64,000 nt of DNA, taken from Plectrocnemia conspersa (taxonomy: Eukaryota; Arthropoda; Insecta; Trichoptera; Polycentropodidae). The translations under genes and the position numbers were made by a program. Below, in pieces: positions 46,471 to 59,074 of this stretch (position 1 is the first letter of the stretch; each line of letters begins with the position of its first letter). The DNA lies in the NCBI GenBank assembly GCA_009617715.1, contig VTFK01000266.1:868001-932000 (forward strand), in the 5' to 3' direction. The notes under the pieces are model-generated. The model was given only the letters and a program-made list of their open reading frames with translations, was not told the origin of the DNA and did not search any database.

Positions 46471-48329
46471 TGGTTCCTTTTAAAGATATAATTTTAATAA
46501 ATATTAATATAGATTGTTGTACATTATTATTTCGCATAGTATAATAATCATTGCGTTGTAGCCATAGGGTTCGATTAGCTATGCTTATAAAATTATTAAA
46601 ATATAATTCGAGTCATATTTCTAAACATGTATTGTTATTCTTAGATTAAGCAATTTTTAAGTATTCATATTGAATTGGCAACCTTCGATCTTTTGCAATT
46701 TAAGGTCAATAACCATCATCAATCATTAGATGACAATTATCCTTATACAAAAAAAATCTTAGCGCCCACATAGTTATACACAAATTACAATACCAATCCG
46801 TATATTATATTATATATATTTCATATAAAAAATGATTGAGACAAATAAAGTATTTCATCACTGTTTCCTCAATTATCGCCGTTTGCATTTGATGCACCAA
46901 CTACGTTACAAACGGCAATACTTATGTTATTATATAACAAGATCGAAAAGTTGTTTCGTAGAAAATTAATATTTATTACGCAGAGTTCTTCGTGAAATAT
47001 ACGCAACATCCGTTAAATACACTCGAACTGAGTACTCATTCGTGAACGTATTTTTTTAAGATTACGTCTTAAAGAACAAATATGCTATTAGTTTTCTATG
47101 CAATTTAATAATCTTATCCATATATGATATGAAATAAGTAGGTTCATCGTGAAAGGCGTTTTTATATCGAATACATATAGACGCCTTAAAACAATTGTTT
47201 AAAAAAAAACTAGTCAGAGTTACAACATGAGCTTTTGATCATAATACATTGCATATATGTTTACATAAACATTTCCACACAAATATTTTAGTAATTGTCC
47301 GTTAAAATGACGCATATTGTTTCATTCATTTACTAGTTATTACTAGACGAATCGAATTTGAAGGAACGCACTGAATGATGAGATCAGGCTCATATAATTT
47401 ATTGCCATTTATAAATAAGGACGACGAAGACATTAAGGTGTAATATATACAGTCTTTACTTTAGAGTAACAAGCATTCTTCGCCCATTTTACACAGAACT
47501 TCATTTATACTAACGGTTTTTTAAAGCATTAAGCGAGTTAATTGAAGAATGATGAAAGCACACAACCATGTTTTGAGTAAAAAATAGCAATAAATCTTTA
47601 TTATCTTTAAACTTTCTCGCCAACAAATAAATATTAGAAATGACGCTATTGTGAGTTTAAACCGTTTAAATGAGCATACAACTTCAATGTCTTTTTAATT
47701 GAATCACATAAAAATATAAAAAAGAACGAAAGAAAGCGCACTCACTACTCGAAACAACCTTGCCACTCGGCAGTTGTTGTCCGCCATTGCGTCATGAAGA
47801 AAAATCGAAAGTAAAATATTACCAAACCAAAGGTCAAGATTCCATTTCTTGGTAACTTGGTCGACGGAAGGAAACTATGCAGAAAAATGGAACAACCGTT
47901 ACTCTCACAATTATTTCAGTACGTTACAACACGTACGTAAATCATTCATACTCCGCTCTTCAATGTATTCGATTTAGAGCCACTGTTCTATAAGAACAGT
48001 GGTCTCTATCTGTATAAGTATTTAATATTTATATGTGATATACTTCTATATTTAGAATTATAAACAAATAGAGAGAATTTCATCAAAGGAGGCAAATACC
48101 TATGTACATAATGATGGCAATACATGAAGAAAAATAAGTTGAAAGGGAATAGAAATCTATCGCTTTAATATGTTATTTAAGTCTTTAAAATCCTTTGAAA
48201 TATTTAAAAAAAACTCTCTTAACAATAAACAATAAGGTCCAAATATAGGCAGACCCGTAATTATGTCTTGTAACGATAAGTGTAGCTCGAAAGCACATGT
48301 TCACCCAGAAAAACTAAAATACGTCTTTA

Positions 48330-48517
48330 CAAAATTTAAGTAAAAAAGACAGTGACTTATCAGCTGTAGGCTGTTGAGATAAAAACACCGACGGGCGATT
48401 TTGTCCTCAGGATTTTCTATTCACATCTTAAGTGCGCGTGAACGGCTCTTCTTAATCAACACCCTTCTTTGTATATTTACAGTCACAAGCTGGGTGCCCA
48501 CCCGTAAGGGTTGAACA
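48330..48517 (-). mobile_element. Candidate solo LTR
   Basis: On the minus strand it begins TGTTCAACCCTTACGGGTGG and has a TATA-like TGTAAATATACAAAG close to the start. The base composition is less AT-rich than its surroundings. The 3' end is uncertain (about 48330) and no target duplication or internal retrotransposon genes were confirmed. It resembles a BEL/Pao- or Gypsy-type LTR in layout only. Confidence 0.3.
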
Positions 48518-49089
48518 CGTAGGCCCTTATTACCGGTAACGGCAGTGGTGCACGCAATGGACACGTAGTTAAACTTCAGTCACTTGACTACTTTATTCGT
48601 AATCTTAAAATCGTAACAAATATTTAAAGCAGTGTTTTTAAAGCATCTGAGCTTTATGAAGAATGTTTATACATCGCCGAGTTTTTTTTAAGGACCATTT
48701 CTGTCCATCTATACCAACTATCCAACTAATTTTTAGCTATATGACCTTTTAGTATTTTTAAAAATATATTTTTTTGGTGGTAGCGAAGCGAAGTGATCAT
48801 TATATGGCAATTTATGACTGAAGAAAGTGATTTAGTACGACTTATATACCCTTGAGTAAATTAGAGAAGTACAACGTCCCTTCTAATCGACAATGTCGAC
48901 AATTCGGGGCGGAACCAGACTCTTTTTTGCGGTGTAATTCATATCGTTTATCGTTGTAACTGTAGATTCAAAATCGGTAACAATTAGCAACGCATCTAAT
49001 CTATAATATATGTTTTCCTAGGATACTGTTCAGTGGAGATATGTACCTAAATATGGCTTTACGTAGTACTGCATATAGTCTACAAAGCG

Positions 49090-49800
49090 TATCAAAAATC
49101 AGGTTGCACTTGTGGGAATTCAGGTGACGGCTTAACTAGGTACAGACGTAAAAAGCTACTGTTTTTACGGGTTTCTAAGGGTCGTCTCGGTATATTCAGT
49201 GTAATTCCTCTTGGAGAGGGTTGAGCTGAACTCTCGTTATTCCAAGCCAGTAGTAAATGCTTAAGACATTGAGTATGGTAGTTTGGCGTAATATATTTGG
49301 TTGACCTCGCGGCCAATGAGACCTGGTCGAATCCGATGTTTATTATTTTATCTTACAAGTTTGTTAATGGAAAATACGGCATGACGCTTCTCGTGATGTC
49401 GGAGTTCGTGCAGTTGATGATGCTCAGGATGGCTTTTGCAACAGGTGTCAGGGTGTCAGGTATCGTAGCTGGTTTCGATGCTGGTCGTCGTTTGCCGCTG
49501 ATTACTCTCTGGCGTCTGGTCTGTCGGATGCCTCAGCGTCTCGCTTTGCCTTTGCTCTTTAGTCAGTCCACTGCGGATCAACTTCTATCGTCGGAGTCCG
49601 GGCTTATATTCTTTTAGGGGATGCACCCTTACAAATCATGTTATGCGTCGTTTTAGCCAATCGCTGGAACTTCGTAGAATTCGAGAAATCGGATGTTGCA
49701 TATTTAGTTTTTAATCCGACTTTCGAATTCTACGGAAAGTGATTGCTGTTCATGTTATTTATCCGCACCGTTTAAAACAAAAGGAGTGTTAACGACCCGT
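49090..49800 (-). mobile_element. Candidate LTR or LTR-retrotransposon fragment
   Basis: A less AT-rich block reads on the minus strand with a promoter-like GAATATAAGCCCGG (about 49600), then a GC-richer transcribed-like stretch and AATAATAAACATC (about 49340) as a possible poly(A) signal. An internal inverted pair, GTAGAATTCGAGAAATCGGAT against ATCCGACTTTCGAATTCTAC, lies at 49672-49736. The open frames on both strands (49092-49617) show no gag/pol similarity. Confidence 0.3.
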
Positions 49801-50084
49801 GTTGTGTGGTCAAAAGAAGTTAATGCCATGATGTTTGTCTCATTATTAACAGTGAACATTCTTGGTTTTAACAATGAGACAATTGCCCTTTTTTGTCCGT
49901 TACTATTCATGGTGGTAATTACATGTTGGCTTATACACCATTGATGATATTTGTCGCGGAACTTGTCGCGGTCAATCTCTTAAAATAATAAATTAGGGTC
50001 TATCGGTTTCGATGCTAGTGCTTTGGTATTCGTAGATTTACATAAATTTTAGTTTATTCAGGGTAAGAACCACACTAGACGATT

Positions 50085-50152
50085 CCATCGCGAATATGCC
50101 GCCCCCAAGCAAGTGCCGCCCGGGGCGACCCGCCCCCATAGTTACGCCACTG
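50085..50152 (-). mobile_element. One terminus of a CAGTGGCGTAACT-type transposon
   Basis: Read on the minus strand, the segment starts CAGTGGCGTAACTATGGGGG and continues with GC-rich CGGGTCGCCCCGGGCGG. Such CAGTGGCGTA termini are typical of insect DNA-transposon ends. A similar AGTGGCGTAGCCAGG occurs at 1044-1058. The partner end was not identified, so the size of the element is unknown. Confidence 0.4.
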
Positions 50153-53044
50153 AATATACGTGACATTTAAAATCGAAATAAGATTACTTTTGTCTATTTT
50201 ATTGAGACTGTTCTTTTTGTGAATTTTATCAGTTATGATTTGGTTAAATTTTGAAAGATCCATATTTTGTCAAAATTTACAGTTCATTTAAATCCTTAAA
50301 AAATAGAAAATATTATATCTTTCAAAAAAGCTTCCAATATGCTAAAAATCAGATCAGAAAAACAGATTGAAATCTAATGATACATTCGTCAAAATTTTAA
50401 TCAAATTATTTTGTGTCTATAACTCTATATAGTGGTTGTCTAAATTTCTTTCTTTTCTAGTATACTTAACATTTAACATAAAAATGACTTTATGTTGAAA
50501 ATAAACACACTGTCTGATTTTCCAAAGTACAATATTAGGTTTGAGCGGTACATACATATTTGTATAAAAGACTTTTTATCATTAATATGGGCCGCAAAAA
50601 AATAAAAAAGATCACCTTAAACATTTTTGTTCGATTAAAGATGCTGGTGGGAGCTAAAAAAATATATCTTTTATACTAATTGTATAATTAACAATAGCTT
50701 AAATATGATGTTGTAAAGATCAACATCTAAAAAGGAGTGAAACAACAGAGAATACATAAATTGTCGATTTTTTCGTTTTGACCCACTAAACTATAAACAT
50801 ATAATAATAATTATATAACTAACGACGTCGGCACTAAAAGAAATATTGAACAAATATGCAAAATTTACGCAATAAAACACGGTTTAACCACAATAATAAA
50901 ACGTATAATTTGCTAGCATAACCGTTCGGTTATTATTCAATTTTATTCGTTCATTCAACGGAAAAATTGCCAAAAAAGAACACATTAGCACCAATTCGCG
51001 AACAATCTTACGCTCTTAATGGACTTGTATTAATTCCTTTGAGTAAATAAACCAGGAAGAAAGCCATAACTCAATAATTGTTTAGTTGTGCTTTATGTCC
51101 GCGTAACGGCGCATAATTGGTGAACGTTAGGCGATGTTTCTGTATTTCGACACTGTTTTGGTTTGCCACACAAATGTTTCTTCATGCCGACTTTTCGACA
51201 ATGTCTTCTTCTACTACTTCGCATTTCTTTATGAAAATCGCGAACGCAATTAGTGCGTTTCCACCAAACGCATCTGGATAACTTTCGAAATTACCGCGAC
51301 GTGTGACGTGTTTCCATTCCACAAACGACTACATAGTGATTCATCATAGGATGCGAAACAATATCACTAAATCACGAAGTGACGATCAATGTTAAAGAGT
51401 TTGTTTGGTGTTAATTAGAAAAGTTAAACCGGCTTTCTTTTAGATTTTAGCATTGGATACAGCAGTATATCATAATCTACACTCGAGATTGATAATATGT
51501 GACATTGAAATTTCTATAAAATGTTACAATGCTTTAAAAGTCATTAGTTTACCAAATCAAAATCACACAGTACTTCTGGACATTAAACAGCAATGGACCG
51601 ATTCAATGACCCTTATGGCACTCCAATGCATGCTAAGTACTCTTTTGATTATTGCGAATCGTAAATAATTAATTGATTCTATATATGGTTAACAAAAGTA
51701 AAAGTTTTTTGGAAAAATCAGTTTGTGATCAATAAATTTACCCGAATTAAGCAGAATAGTTTAAAAGGCCAAACTCAACCTATAGCGTAATCTTTTACAC
51801 TCCAACCAACGTAATAACCTGACCTTTGTAGTAAAAGTGTCTTTACTCATGCGTTTATTAGGTCTTTAATCTCAAACACTGAAGTAAATTATCTCTGAAC
51901 ATACATACATATATTTCTTGAATTAGTTTCTAATATTTTCAACGCTTTTTATTATTATTGTTAATATGTGGCATAATTTATGAATGTCCATACAATTTGT
52001 GCCATCTATTTTAATTGGGACATGCCCAGTGAAACTTTTGTTATGGTTCAAGTGCTTGGATCAACCTAAGCGTGAGTTCACCAGCTGATATATACCGTTG
52101 GCGTCTGTGAATTTGTTAAACTTTTAGAGAAAACTGAATTAAAAATTCAATAATAATGTTTCGCTGGTCTTTCGAAGCCACTTAAAAATACATTGTATGT
52201 ACTTTGCGGCGCGCACGTTTATTTTTATAAACAATGTTTTTGATTAAAAAATATTTTTTAAATTCGACAGTGCAATTATAAGTCTCTAAAATATCTGGTT
52301 GCACTCTTCTATTCCGGTTACTTTTAATTGGACCACATTTGACGTGAATTCAAAGAGCGGCTAGTGCGAGTTTGGCTGAATTTTCGTATATTCAAAGTTG
52401 GAAGTAAAGTTTTAAATTTTGCCCCCTTTCCTTTCACCAAAGAAAGGGAAGAGTCCAACGTTCATAATATTATCGATCTTTTACCAATGAAGGTGATTCG
52501 GGGCGGAGCTAGAAACTTTGTTTTTGCCCTACACATATTATTAAATTTTTGGGTAATTATAAATGATGGATTGCGTTTAAAATTGTGTAAATTTTGTAAT
52601 GACTGACAAATTTTTTTCTGACGTCTAATGCTTCTAGATGTACATTTCTTCGCATTGGTGTCGGCACTAATGATCCGTTATTAATGGATCTTGGCGAGAT
52701 GCAAATTCTCATTAGTTTTATGACCTTTTTAGTAAGTCTTGCATAACTAATTTCTACACGACAATTATGAGTGGTCCTGACAAATCGAATTATATAAACA
52801 TTTACAATTAATGCATTTAAATATTGTTGCATTTAAATCAATAATTCACATTATAATCAATGAATTTCTTATTATCTTATTCTTAAAAAAAAATGTTAAT
52901 TGATGCTCCCACATCTTGATACATGAGAACGAGAACTGTCTGTGTGTAAAATTACTCTTCTTTAGTTTATAAGAGAAGGTCTTTCAATATTCTGAGTCGC
53001 TTTTAAATGAATTAGCCGAGCACACTATGTTTATGAATCAGACG

Positions 53045-53195
53045 CATACGCTGAGATACATTCCCTTTCGTTCGCTCGCGTGTTAAGTGACAAGAGCGAG
53101 TGAGAGATAAGGGCGTGCACATGCGTTCCGCACGACCTTATTTCTCACTCACTCTCGTCACTTAAGGGAGATGTATGTCGTAATTGTCCGTCTTT
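53045..53195. repeat. R4-related repeat, diverged copy
   Basis: Contains GAGATACATTCCCTTTCGTT then CGCTCGCGTGTTAAGTGACA and AGATAAGGGCGTGC. This corresponds to the inverse of the complete R4 element at 45695-45807. An inverted second half (CTTATTTCTCACTCACTCTC then GTCACTTAAGG) follows, so the copy is itself palindromic. Confidence 0.6.
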
Positions 53196-53393
53196 GAGCC
53201 AATAACTCATAATGAATTATGCCTTTCATATCCCACTAAATAATTAACATTATCCTATTGGGGTATAATCTTGTTCTCGGAGTTAGATTTGGGGGTTGAT
53301 TGACATCCAACCACTGCCTTTTACGTCGCGCGATCCGTTTCTCGTCTTCAGTAACAATTCAACTCAAAAATAAATCTTTCTGTTCTAGAAGCA

Positions 53394-53444
53394 TGTTCAA
53401 TTACATTGGCCAACAAAGATTTTGTTGGCCAGTGTAATTGAACA
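53394..53444. repeat. 51-bp near-perfect hairpin
   Basis: TGTTCAATTACATTGGCCAA then CAAA pairs with TTTGTTGGCCAGTGTAATTG then AACA with a single mismatch and a loop of about 3-4 nt. No similar neighbour or target duplication was seen. It could be a tiny foldback element or a small-RNA precursor. Confidence 0.6.
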
Positions 53445-53689
53445 AAGTTTATCATTCATATTCAAAGTCTCTATGGTGAACATAGTGTATCACGTAACAT
53501 TTTGATGTTACAGTAAAATTATTAATTGGTAAATATGTTTTTGGTCTAAGGGTTTAATGAATGTTGTGATAATATGGAGTAAAAATAGTAGGTAATGTAT
53601 TTATGTACTAGTTTATATTAAAAACGATCCCAAATGTATAAAGATTAAACATGAGTTAAAAACATAATTAAAAATGCTTCTTAGACATT

Positions 53690-54895
53690 TTTCTTTTCTT
53701 ATATTCTACTTTGTCAGGAATCAGCAGTAATATGCCATAATACTAGCATTCCATTTTCTTTGAAAATGTTTTTTTATAGTAGTCAAATCTCGATGAAATC
53801 TCTCACCTGATTCGTTACTTATTGGCTCTAGATTTTCCAAAAAATGTCAAGTTGCCAGTGGAGAAAATTAAATTTTAAGTTACATTCTTGCACCCATTAT
53901 CTGGTAACAACCTAATAACTGTTTCACTTAAATCAGCATAGTTAGGGTCTTTATTATTACCTAAAAAGCTTTCCACTAAAACTCTGAATGACTTACAGGC
54001 AGCTAACTGAACACTAGTGAGGTGAATTTATAGAAATGTTGTCTTTGTCTAACGCTTTCACAAAATTTTTCATGAGACCAAGCTTTATATGTAAGGTGGT
54101 AAGAAAACTGAATTTACAAGTGGCTTAAATTTAATATTGTCTTTCCTAGGCACAAATTCTGTTCTCTGTGGTCATGCTATTCTTTTATAATGTTCATGTA
54201 TTGCTCTGCTATACCATAAACACAAGAAGCATCAATACTAAGTAAATCCTCCTTGCAGTAAAGCAATAACTATCAAGTCTCCACAAATATTCCATTGGAA
54301 ATCGTTGTATTTTATCAAATTTATCAGAAGAGAAATACTGTCATAGGTTTCTTTCATATTGACCGCATGAGCTATTGGAATCGATGTTTTTTGTTACCAA
54401 TGTGGAGCAAAACTGTTTTTAGATAAATCTATAAACAGACGCCAATCACCTGGATCATAATCTTCGTTCATTTCTTGGAATAATCCACGTATATCCTTGC
54501 AATAACAAACGCCATCCATCATATCGAAATAAACAGTTAGGCTTTAATTTATTTTTCTAAAATAAGAAATCCTAGTTTCTGTTGAAAGTACATTCCATTG
54601 TTTCAGACGTGAGACGAGCAATTCAGCTTGATGCTTTGATAAATTAAGGTCCCTTACCAGATCGTTAGGCTCACTTTGTTGAATTAAATCTGTTTTTTTT
54701 TTTCGTCGTCGTAACTTTCATTGCTCGATGATGATGACTCGAAGTAAAAGCAGAAAAGCATTTCTTGGATGGAAATGGAGGATGGTGGAGTATGCACTGG
54801 TATGTCAGAACTGTGAAAACTGGTATTATATCAGATTCACTTGAGAATCCTGTTGCCTGTACTACACTCTCTGGAAGTTGGTCAAGGTTGGCCAT
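53690..54895 (-). pseudogene. Decayed member of a repetitive arthropod ORF family of unknown function
   Basis: Minus-strand fragments appear in the order of a large protein family I recall as multi-copy in aphids and other arthropods. They are LSKHQAELLVSRLKQWNVLS, RISYFRK, CYCKDIRGLFQEM, DYDPGDWRLFIDLSKNSFAP, SIPIAHAVNMKET, NDFQWNICGDLIVIALLQGG, CFLCLW, PLHIKLGLMKNFVKALDK, FLGNNKDPNYADL and a GERFHRD-like piece. Stops and frame changes are frequent, and the central CFLCLWDSR region is damaged. The 5' part (54671-54895) is an open frame with serine/histidine-rich sequence. The family's function is unknown to me; its copy number suggests a transposon-linked gene. Confidence 0.72.
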
Positions 54896-55084
54896 GGACG
54901 GAGAATATAGTGGGTTACTTCGATCGAGTTCGGTTCTGTCCGCTCTAAAATCTCTCGGAAGTTGTCCGAGGTTACCGATAACGGGAGGTAAAGTGGCGGT
55001 AATTTAGTCAACTTGGCCAGTTTCGAGCACTTCCGAATATTGTCGGCAAAAGGACCGAAGTCGGAGCTGTTCTTTCGAGTGCAA

Positions 55085-55165
55085 GCGGTGAGATACTTTC
55101 CCTTTCGCTTTCTCGCATGTTAAGTGACGAGAGTGAGAGAGATAATGATAGGGTGTTTCGCAAAC
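55085..55165. repeat. R4-related repeat, partial copy
   Basis: GTGAGATACTTTCCCTTTCG then CTTTCTCGCATGTTAAGTGA and CGAGAGTGAGAGAGATAA match the R4 element at 45695-45807 read in inverse. The far end is lost. Confidence 0.6.
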
Positions 55166-56039
55166 TGAGATAGAACGAGTAACTCGGTTCAATTTCAGTA
55201 TGCGCGTTAACACACATGTCGAGCGCTGCATCGTGGTCACGTGGTCAAGTTATAATACCACATGCTTATCGGGGACTTCAACAGACTCTTACTGACATCT
55301 TTGAAATTTTATGGCACCAAAAGGGATTAATTATATTTTTGATAGTATATTCTTCTGACAGATATCGTTATTATATTTTTTTTCATGTAAAATTAAATAA
55401 TTAAAAAACAATTAATGGTACTTGATTTTGTTAAAAAAATCGTTTCGTTTATATAAAAACCGTCACACCATAACGAATTCTTATTTAGAATCGTTGGTGA
55501 AAAATTCTAGGTTAGTCACAGGTGTGGTGTTCGTATTCTGGAGTATCATTGTTATGCCTTATGGCATTTTGCAAAAGCCGACAAAGATTTTGCGTAAATT
55601 GAATATTTACGACGGAAAAGTTTTCACTGATATTGTATCGGTGAGTGCCCACACAAACTTTTATAATTATCAGTAGCGTAATTTTAATAATATGACAATT
55701 TAAAAATTGCGATTATTTGGCACATTTTTTGATCGCGCGCAAATATGTCAGCTGTACGTGACAGAAGCCGCCGTCCGCACGTCATTCACAACTTCCAGAG
55801 AGTGTAGTTCAGGCATAAGACTTCAGTAAGGCAGAAGTAGCAATCAACTATGTTGGCAAAATTAAAAAAATGTTGCAATCACAAATAAAATGATTAATAA
55901 AAATATTGATTGGTGCAAAAATGAAAAATTATAACCTCAATACACATATATATATTTATTTACCTATTTTTAACTAAAATATTTGAGGTTCTAGATTTTT
56001 TTGTTTTTGAATACTGAGCATATTGATATTCGCATGGCT

Positions 56040-56515
56040 TTATTCAGACAATTAATGTGATTTCTTACACCTTTCTTAGCTCTTTAAATGTCTGTGAACT
56101 GATGCAAGCGACACATTTATCTATTATGCTAGCTGTATCTAATCCAGGCAGCTATCTCTAAAGACTATATGCACTTATGTAGATATTCAATGTCAAAATT
56201 ATCGGAACGAAATTTTTAGAACCACAATTGACACTTTCTAAATTTAATGGCATTCCTGCACATTGCATTACAGATGTTTTTATTTGCTATTGTCGCATTA
56301 TAACCGAGTTGAAACTTATAATGCATAATATCGTTTAACTCCATTGCCATTGTTGATTTAGGGTTACAAATATCGAAACAAAAAATATCCCGTAACTAAA
56401 TAGCATCATTGATACGACTACTGTTAACAAACTCCGAAAGTGAAATAATGGTTAATTTATAAAAAGCTGTACATTTTCTTAAAATGTAAAAAAAAATGCA
56501 AATACTAATAGACAA
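56040..56515. repeat. Dispersed repeat R7, second copy
   Basis: Matches 6300-6795 (CSN7 intron 2) over nearly its whole length in the same order and orientation, with short indels. The corresponding minus-strand frame is broken here. The unit boundaries on both copies are near TCTTTAAATGTCTG on the left and AATAGAC on the right. Confidence 0.65.
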
Positions 56516-56839
56516 TCTAATTATTTTACGATATTTAATACTATAAAAAGCGATTATTCAGTAATAGTGTATGCAACGTAGTTGCATTCTAAAATCCCGA
56601 GAAAATATATGTATATTGTATCTTGCTCAATTATACTTTATGAATAACTTTATCAGAAAAATACAGTCAGCACCTTAAAACTTCCTTATGCCTAAACAGA
56701 ACTAAAATAAAAATCGTATATAATTCAAACTTATTTTTAAAACCATTTTGTATATAAAGAGTAGATAATAATAAAAATATTATATACTTCTATATTCTGA
56801 GGGGTCTTAAAGTGTCACTGAGCATTTAGAAATTAAAAG

Positions 56840-56996
56840 TAGGAACACCGTTTGCTCCTTGAATATGGCCAGAAAAATGCATGTCATTTAATGAAATGCT
56901 ATGAATTTTAATGTAATCTAAATATTTAAAAAAATATCACTGACCGGACAACTTTTGCCTTCTTCCCTTGGAAAAAAAGCTGAAATGATGTTCCTA
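56840..56996. mobile_element. R6-type MITE, degraded copy
   Basis: Runs from AGGAACACCGTTTGCTCC through AAATGCATGTCATTTAATGA and ATCACTGAC to GCTGAAATGATGTTCCTA, the same order as the complete copy at 39385-39569. No target duplication survives. It abuts an R1 arm on its right. Confidence 0.6.
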
Positions 56997-56999
56997 ATT

Positions 57000-58265
57000 C
57001 TAAACAAGAATTTCTCAGGTTTTTCCTTAAAGAAAATCTATAAAAACAGTCCCGAATCTATCCCGAAATTATTTTTTAAAATATGTCATTTCAGTACAAT
57101 CATATTGGAATACATTTTCACCGGTAAATATATATTTTTACCAATGAAAATATAATTTATCTGGCAGGTGCTAGTGAAATTATGATTTCAAATATATCAT
57201 TACTTAGCATTATTTATTTACATGCGATGTATAAATATTACAGTGAATGTGTATTTTTCAGTGAAGATATATTTCTGCTAGCGAAAATATAATTAAGCTG
57301 ATGAAACTCAATTTGACAGTTGCGAAACGCACATTTGCTATTCAAACCCAAATCTAACCTGCACGAATTGACCAAACTATACTTGACATAATGAAAGTTT
57401 TATTACTAATTACAGTTTTAGAACCTTCATTAGGTCAAATCCAAAAAACAAACTAAGCCAACTCAAATCTCAGGGGGAAAAAAGCAGAAGAAGTATGTAT
57501 GTATAGACAAACGTTGCATATGAAGTTCGTCACTAATGAAGTCCAAACACATTTTTATTAGTAGATATATATATTTCTACTAGCGAAAATATAATTTAAT
57601 TGCTAGGAAGCGAAATTATATGCTGCTCTAAAATGTTTATGAAACTCTATTTAAAATTTGCGAAACATCCATTTACTGTTTAAACCCAAACCTAACCTAT
57701 TGAAAGTCCTAAAACTAATTACAGTGCTTTTTTAATTTTTATTATATACAAAAAAATTCTCTCGGGGTAAAATAAGCGGTAGAAGAAGTTGCATCTCCAT
57801 ATTGCTCCATAGTTTATCTGCATTTCGATATTATACTATGTTTTAAAAATATTAAGGCTATCCGTACCGATATTATTATGGACTTCTAATGTAAGAGGAC
57901 TGATCAAAGTATATTCAAACCGAATTTTGGTCAATAGGAGGGCGCAAAAACAATTATCACTTCTCAGAAGGCAAAAATTCACGTCAAAAGCAATAAAATC
58001 GTGTAGGCGCCGTTTCAGTGGGAACGTCGGAACGCTCGGCAACGAGCGTTCGTTCTGAGAAATTGATAATTGTTTTGCTCTCCTATTTAGATCTAAAATT
58101 TGGTTTATTGATAATTTTCACTTATTGGTAATATTGTTATTTTTTTTTTAAATATGAACACGATTTTATTGCTTTTGACGTGGATTTTTGACTTCTGAGA
58201 AGTGATAATTGTTTTTTGCGCTCTCCTATTGGTCAAAATTTGGTTTAGATATACTCCAATCGATT
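57000..58265. mobile_element. Palindromic repeat family R1 with central inverted junction
   Basis: The left arm (57000-58028) contains ordered blocks shared with 1446-2110 (inverse) and 63030-63612. Examples are TTTCTACTAGCGAAAATATAAT, AAACTCAATTTGACAGTTGC, CCCAAACCTAACCTA-type, TTATCACTTCTCAGAAG and AAAAGCAATAAAATCGTGT. The centre GAACGCTCG-GCAA-CGAGCGTTC (about 58030-58051) is an inverted repeat, after which the arm sequence runs back out (to about 58265) with an internal duplication. The arm is partly duplicated inside (57290-57600). Non-coding. Confidence 0.6.
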
Positions 58266-58269
58266 CTTA

Positions 58270-58500
58270 CTTATTGTAAGTCGTAATATTGTTATATTTA
58301 TACTTATTGTAAGTCGACGACTAATATCTTATGATCCTGGGTTCGAATCTCACATGAAACCAAATGTTTTTCAATTTCTATCGCGTCTTGAAGATCAGAT
58401 TTAGTGATTATTTTATAATTATAATTTAGATCCAACATCATTGATTAGATTTTGCTATATTTTCCTAATCTCACGGATGAATATCGTAATAAATAATTTC
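58270..58500 (+). repeat. tRNA-derived SINE, copy 2
   Basis: Contains a good RNA polymerase III B box, GGTTCGAATC (58340-58349), within CCTGGGTTCGAATCTCACA. The body follows: TTTCTATCGCGTCTTGAAGA, TTAGTGATTATTTTATAATT, GATTAGATTTTGCTATATTT then TCCTAATCTCACGGATGAAT. A convincing A box was not found. Neighbouring copies are at 36640 and 59075. Confidence 0.6.
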
Positions 58501-59074
58501 AAAAAAATTGAGATAGGTCTGGAAAATTATCGTAATTCATATATCAAAGCAGATTTCTATTAATTGGTCAATGCATGAAAATAGAAATTTAGCGTTTCTT
58601 GGGAATTTTTAAGAAATATTATTTATTATTTGATGATTTGATTACAAAATTCCTTAAAAAATCTAAGAGAAAAATGTTAACAGGAAAAAAATTTTGTTTA
58701 ATAGAAATTAAAATTATTTAAAAATAAAAACTTTTTACAAACTTTTAGACACAGAAATCTACCTAATTCTTGCTGCCATTTCAGAACATATTTTATTTTA
58801 TTTTATTCAATTCAAGAATAAGTAATCCTTTCATATGTATATAAAACAGAAAATCATATTTTTCTGTTTTATATATACATATATTTATTTATTAAAAATT
58901 GTTCGTTACAACATGACAGGCATTAGCTAAATACTTTACAATTTACAATACAGTTGAATACAACCAATAACTACTAAAATAATTAGTGAGACAAGAGACT
59001 GAAATCATTGACATCTATTTTAATTATTATTTACTTTTATTATAGCTTACAATTAATTTATTTCACAAGGCATG

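Noticed and set aside
49297..49617. 106-codon plus-strand open frame
   Set aside because: It runs antisense through an LTR-like block and shows no protein family.
51453..51668. Open frame preceded by an acceptor-like TTTTAG, considered as a downstream NRF exon
   Set aside because: The translation does not resemble the NRF or acyltransferase-3 domain, and the join does not produce the expected Met-Asp-Ala sequence.
58340..58349. Perfect B box considered as a tRNA gene
   Set aside because: There is no acceptor stem, anticodon arm or A box in the right place. The same body recurs at two other sites, so it is a SINE.
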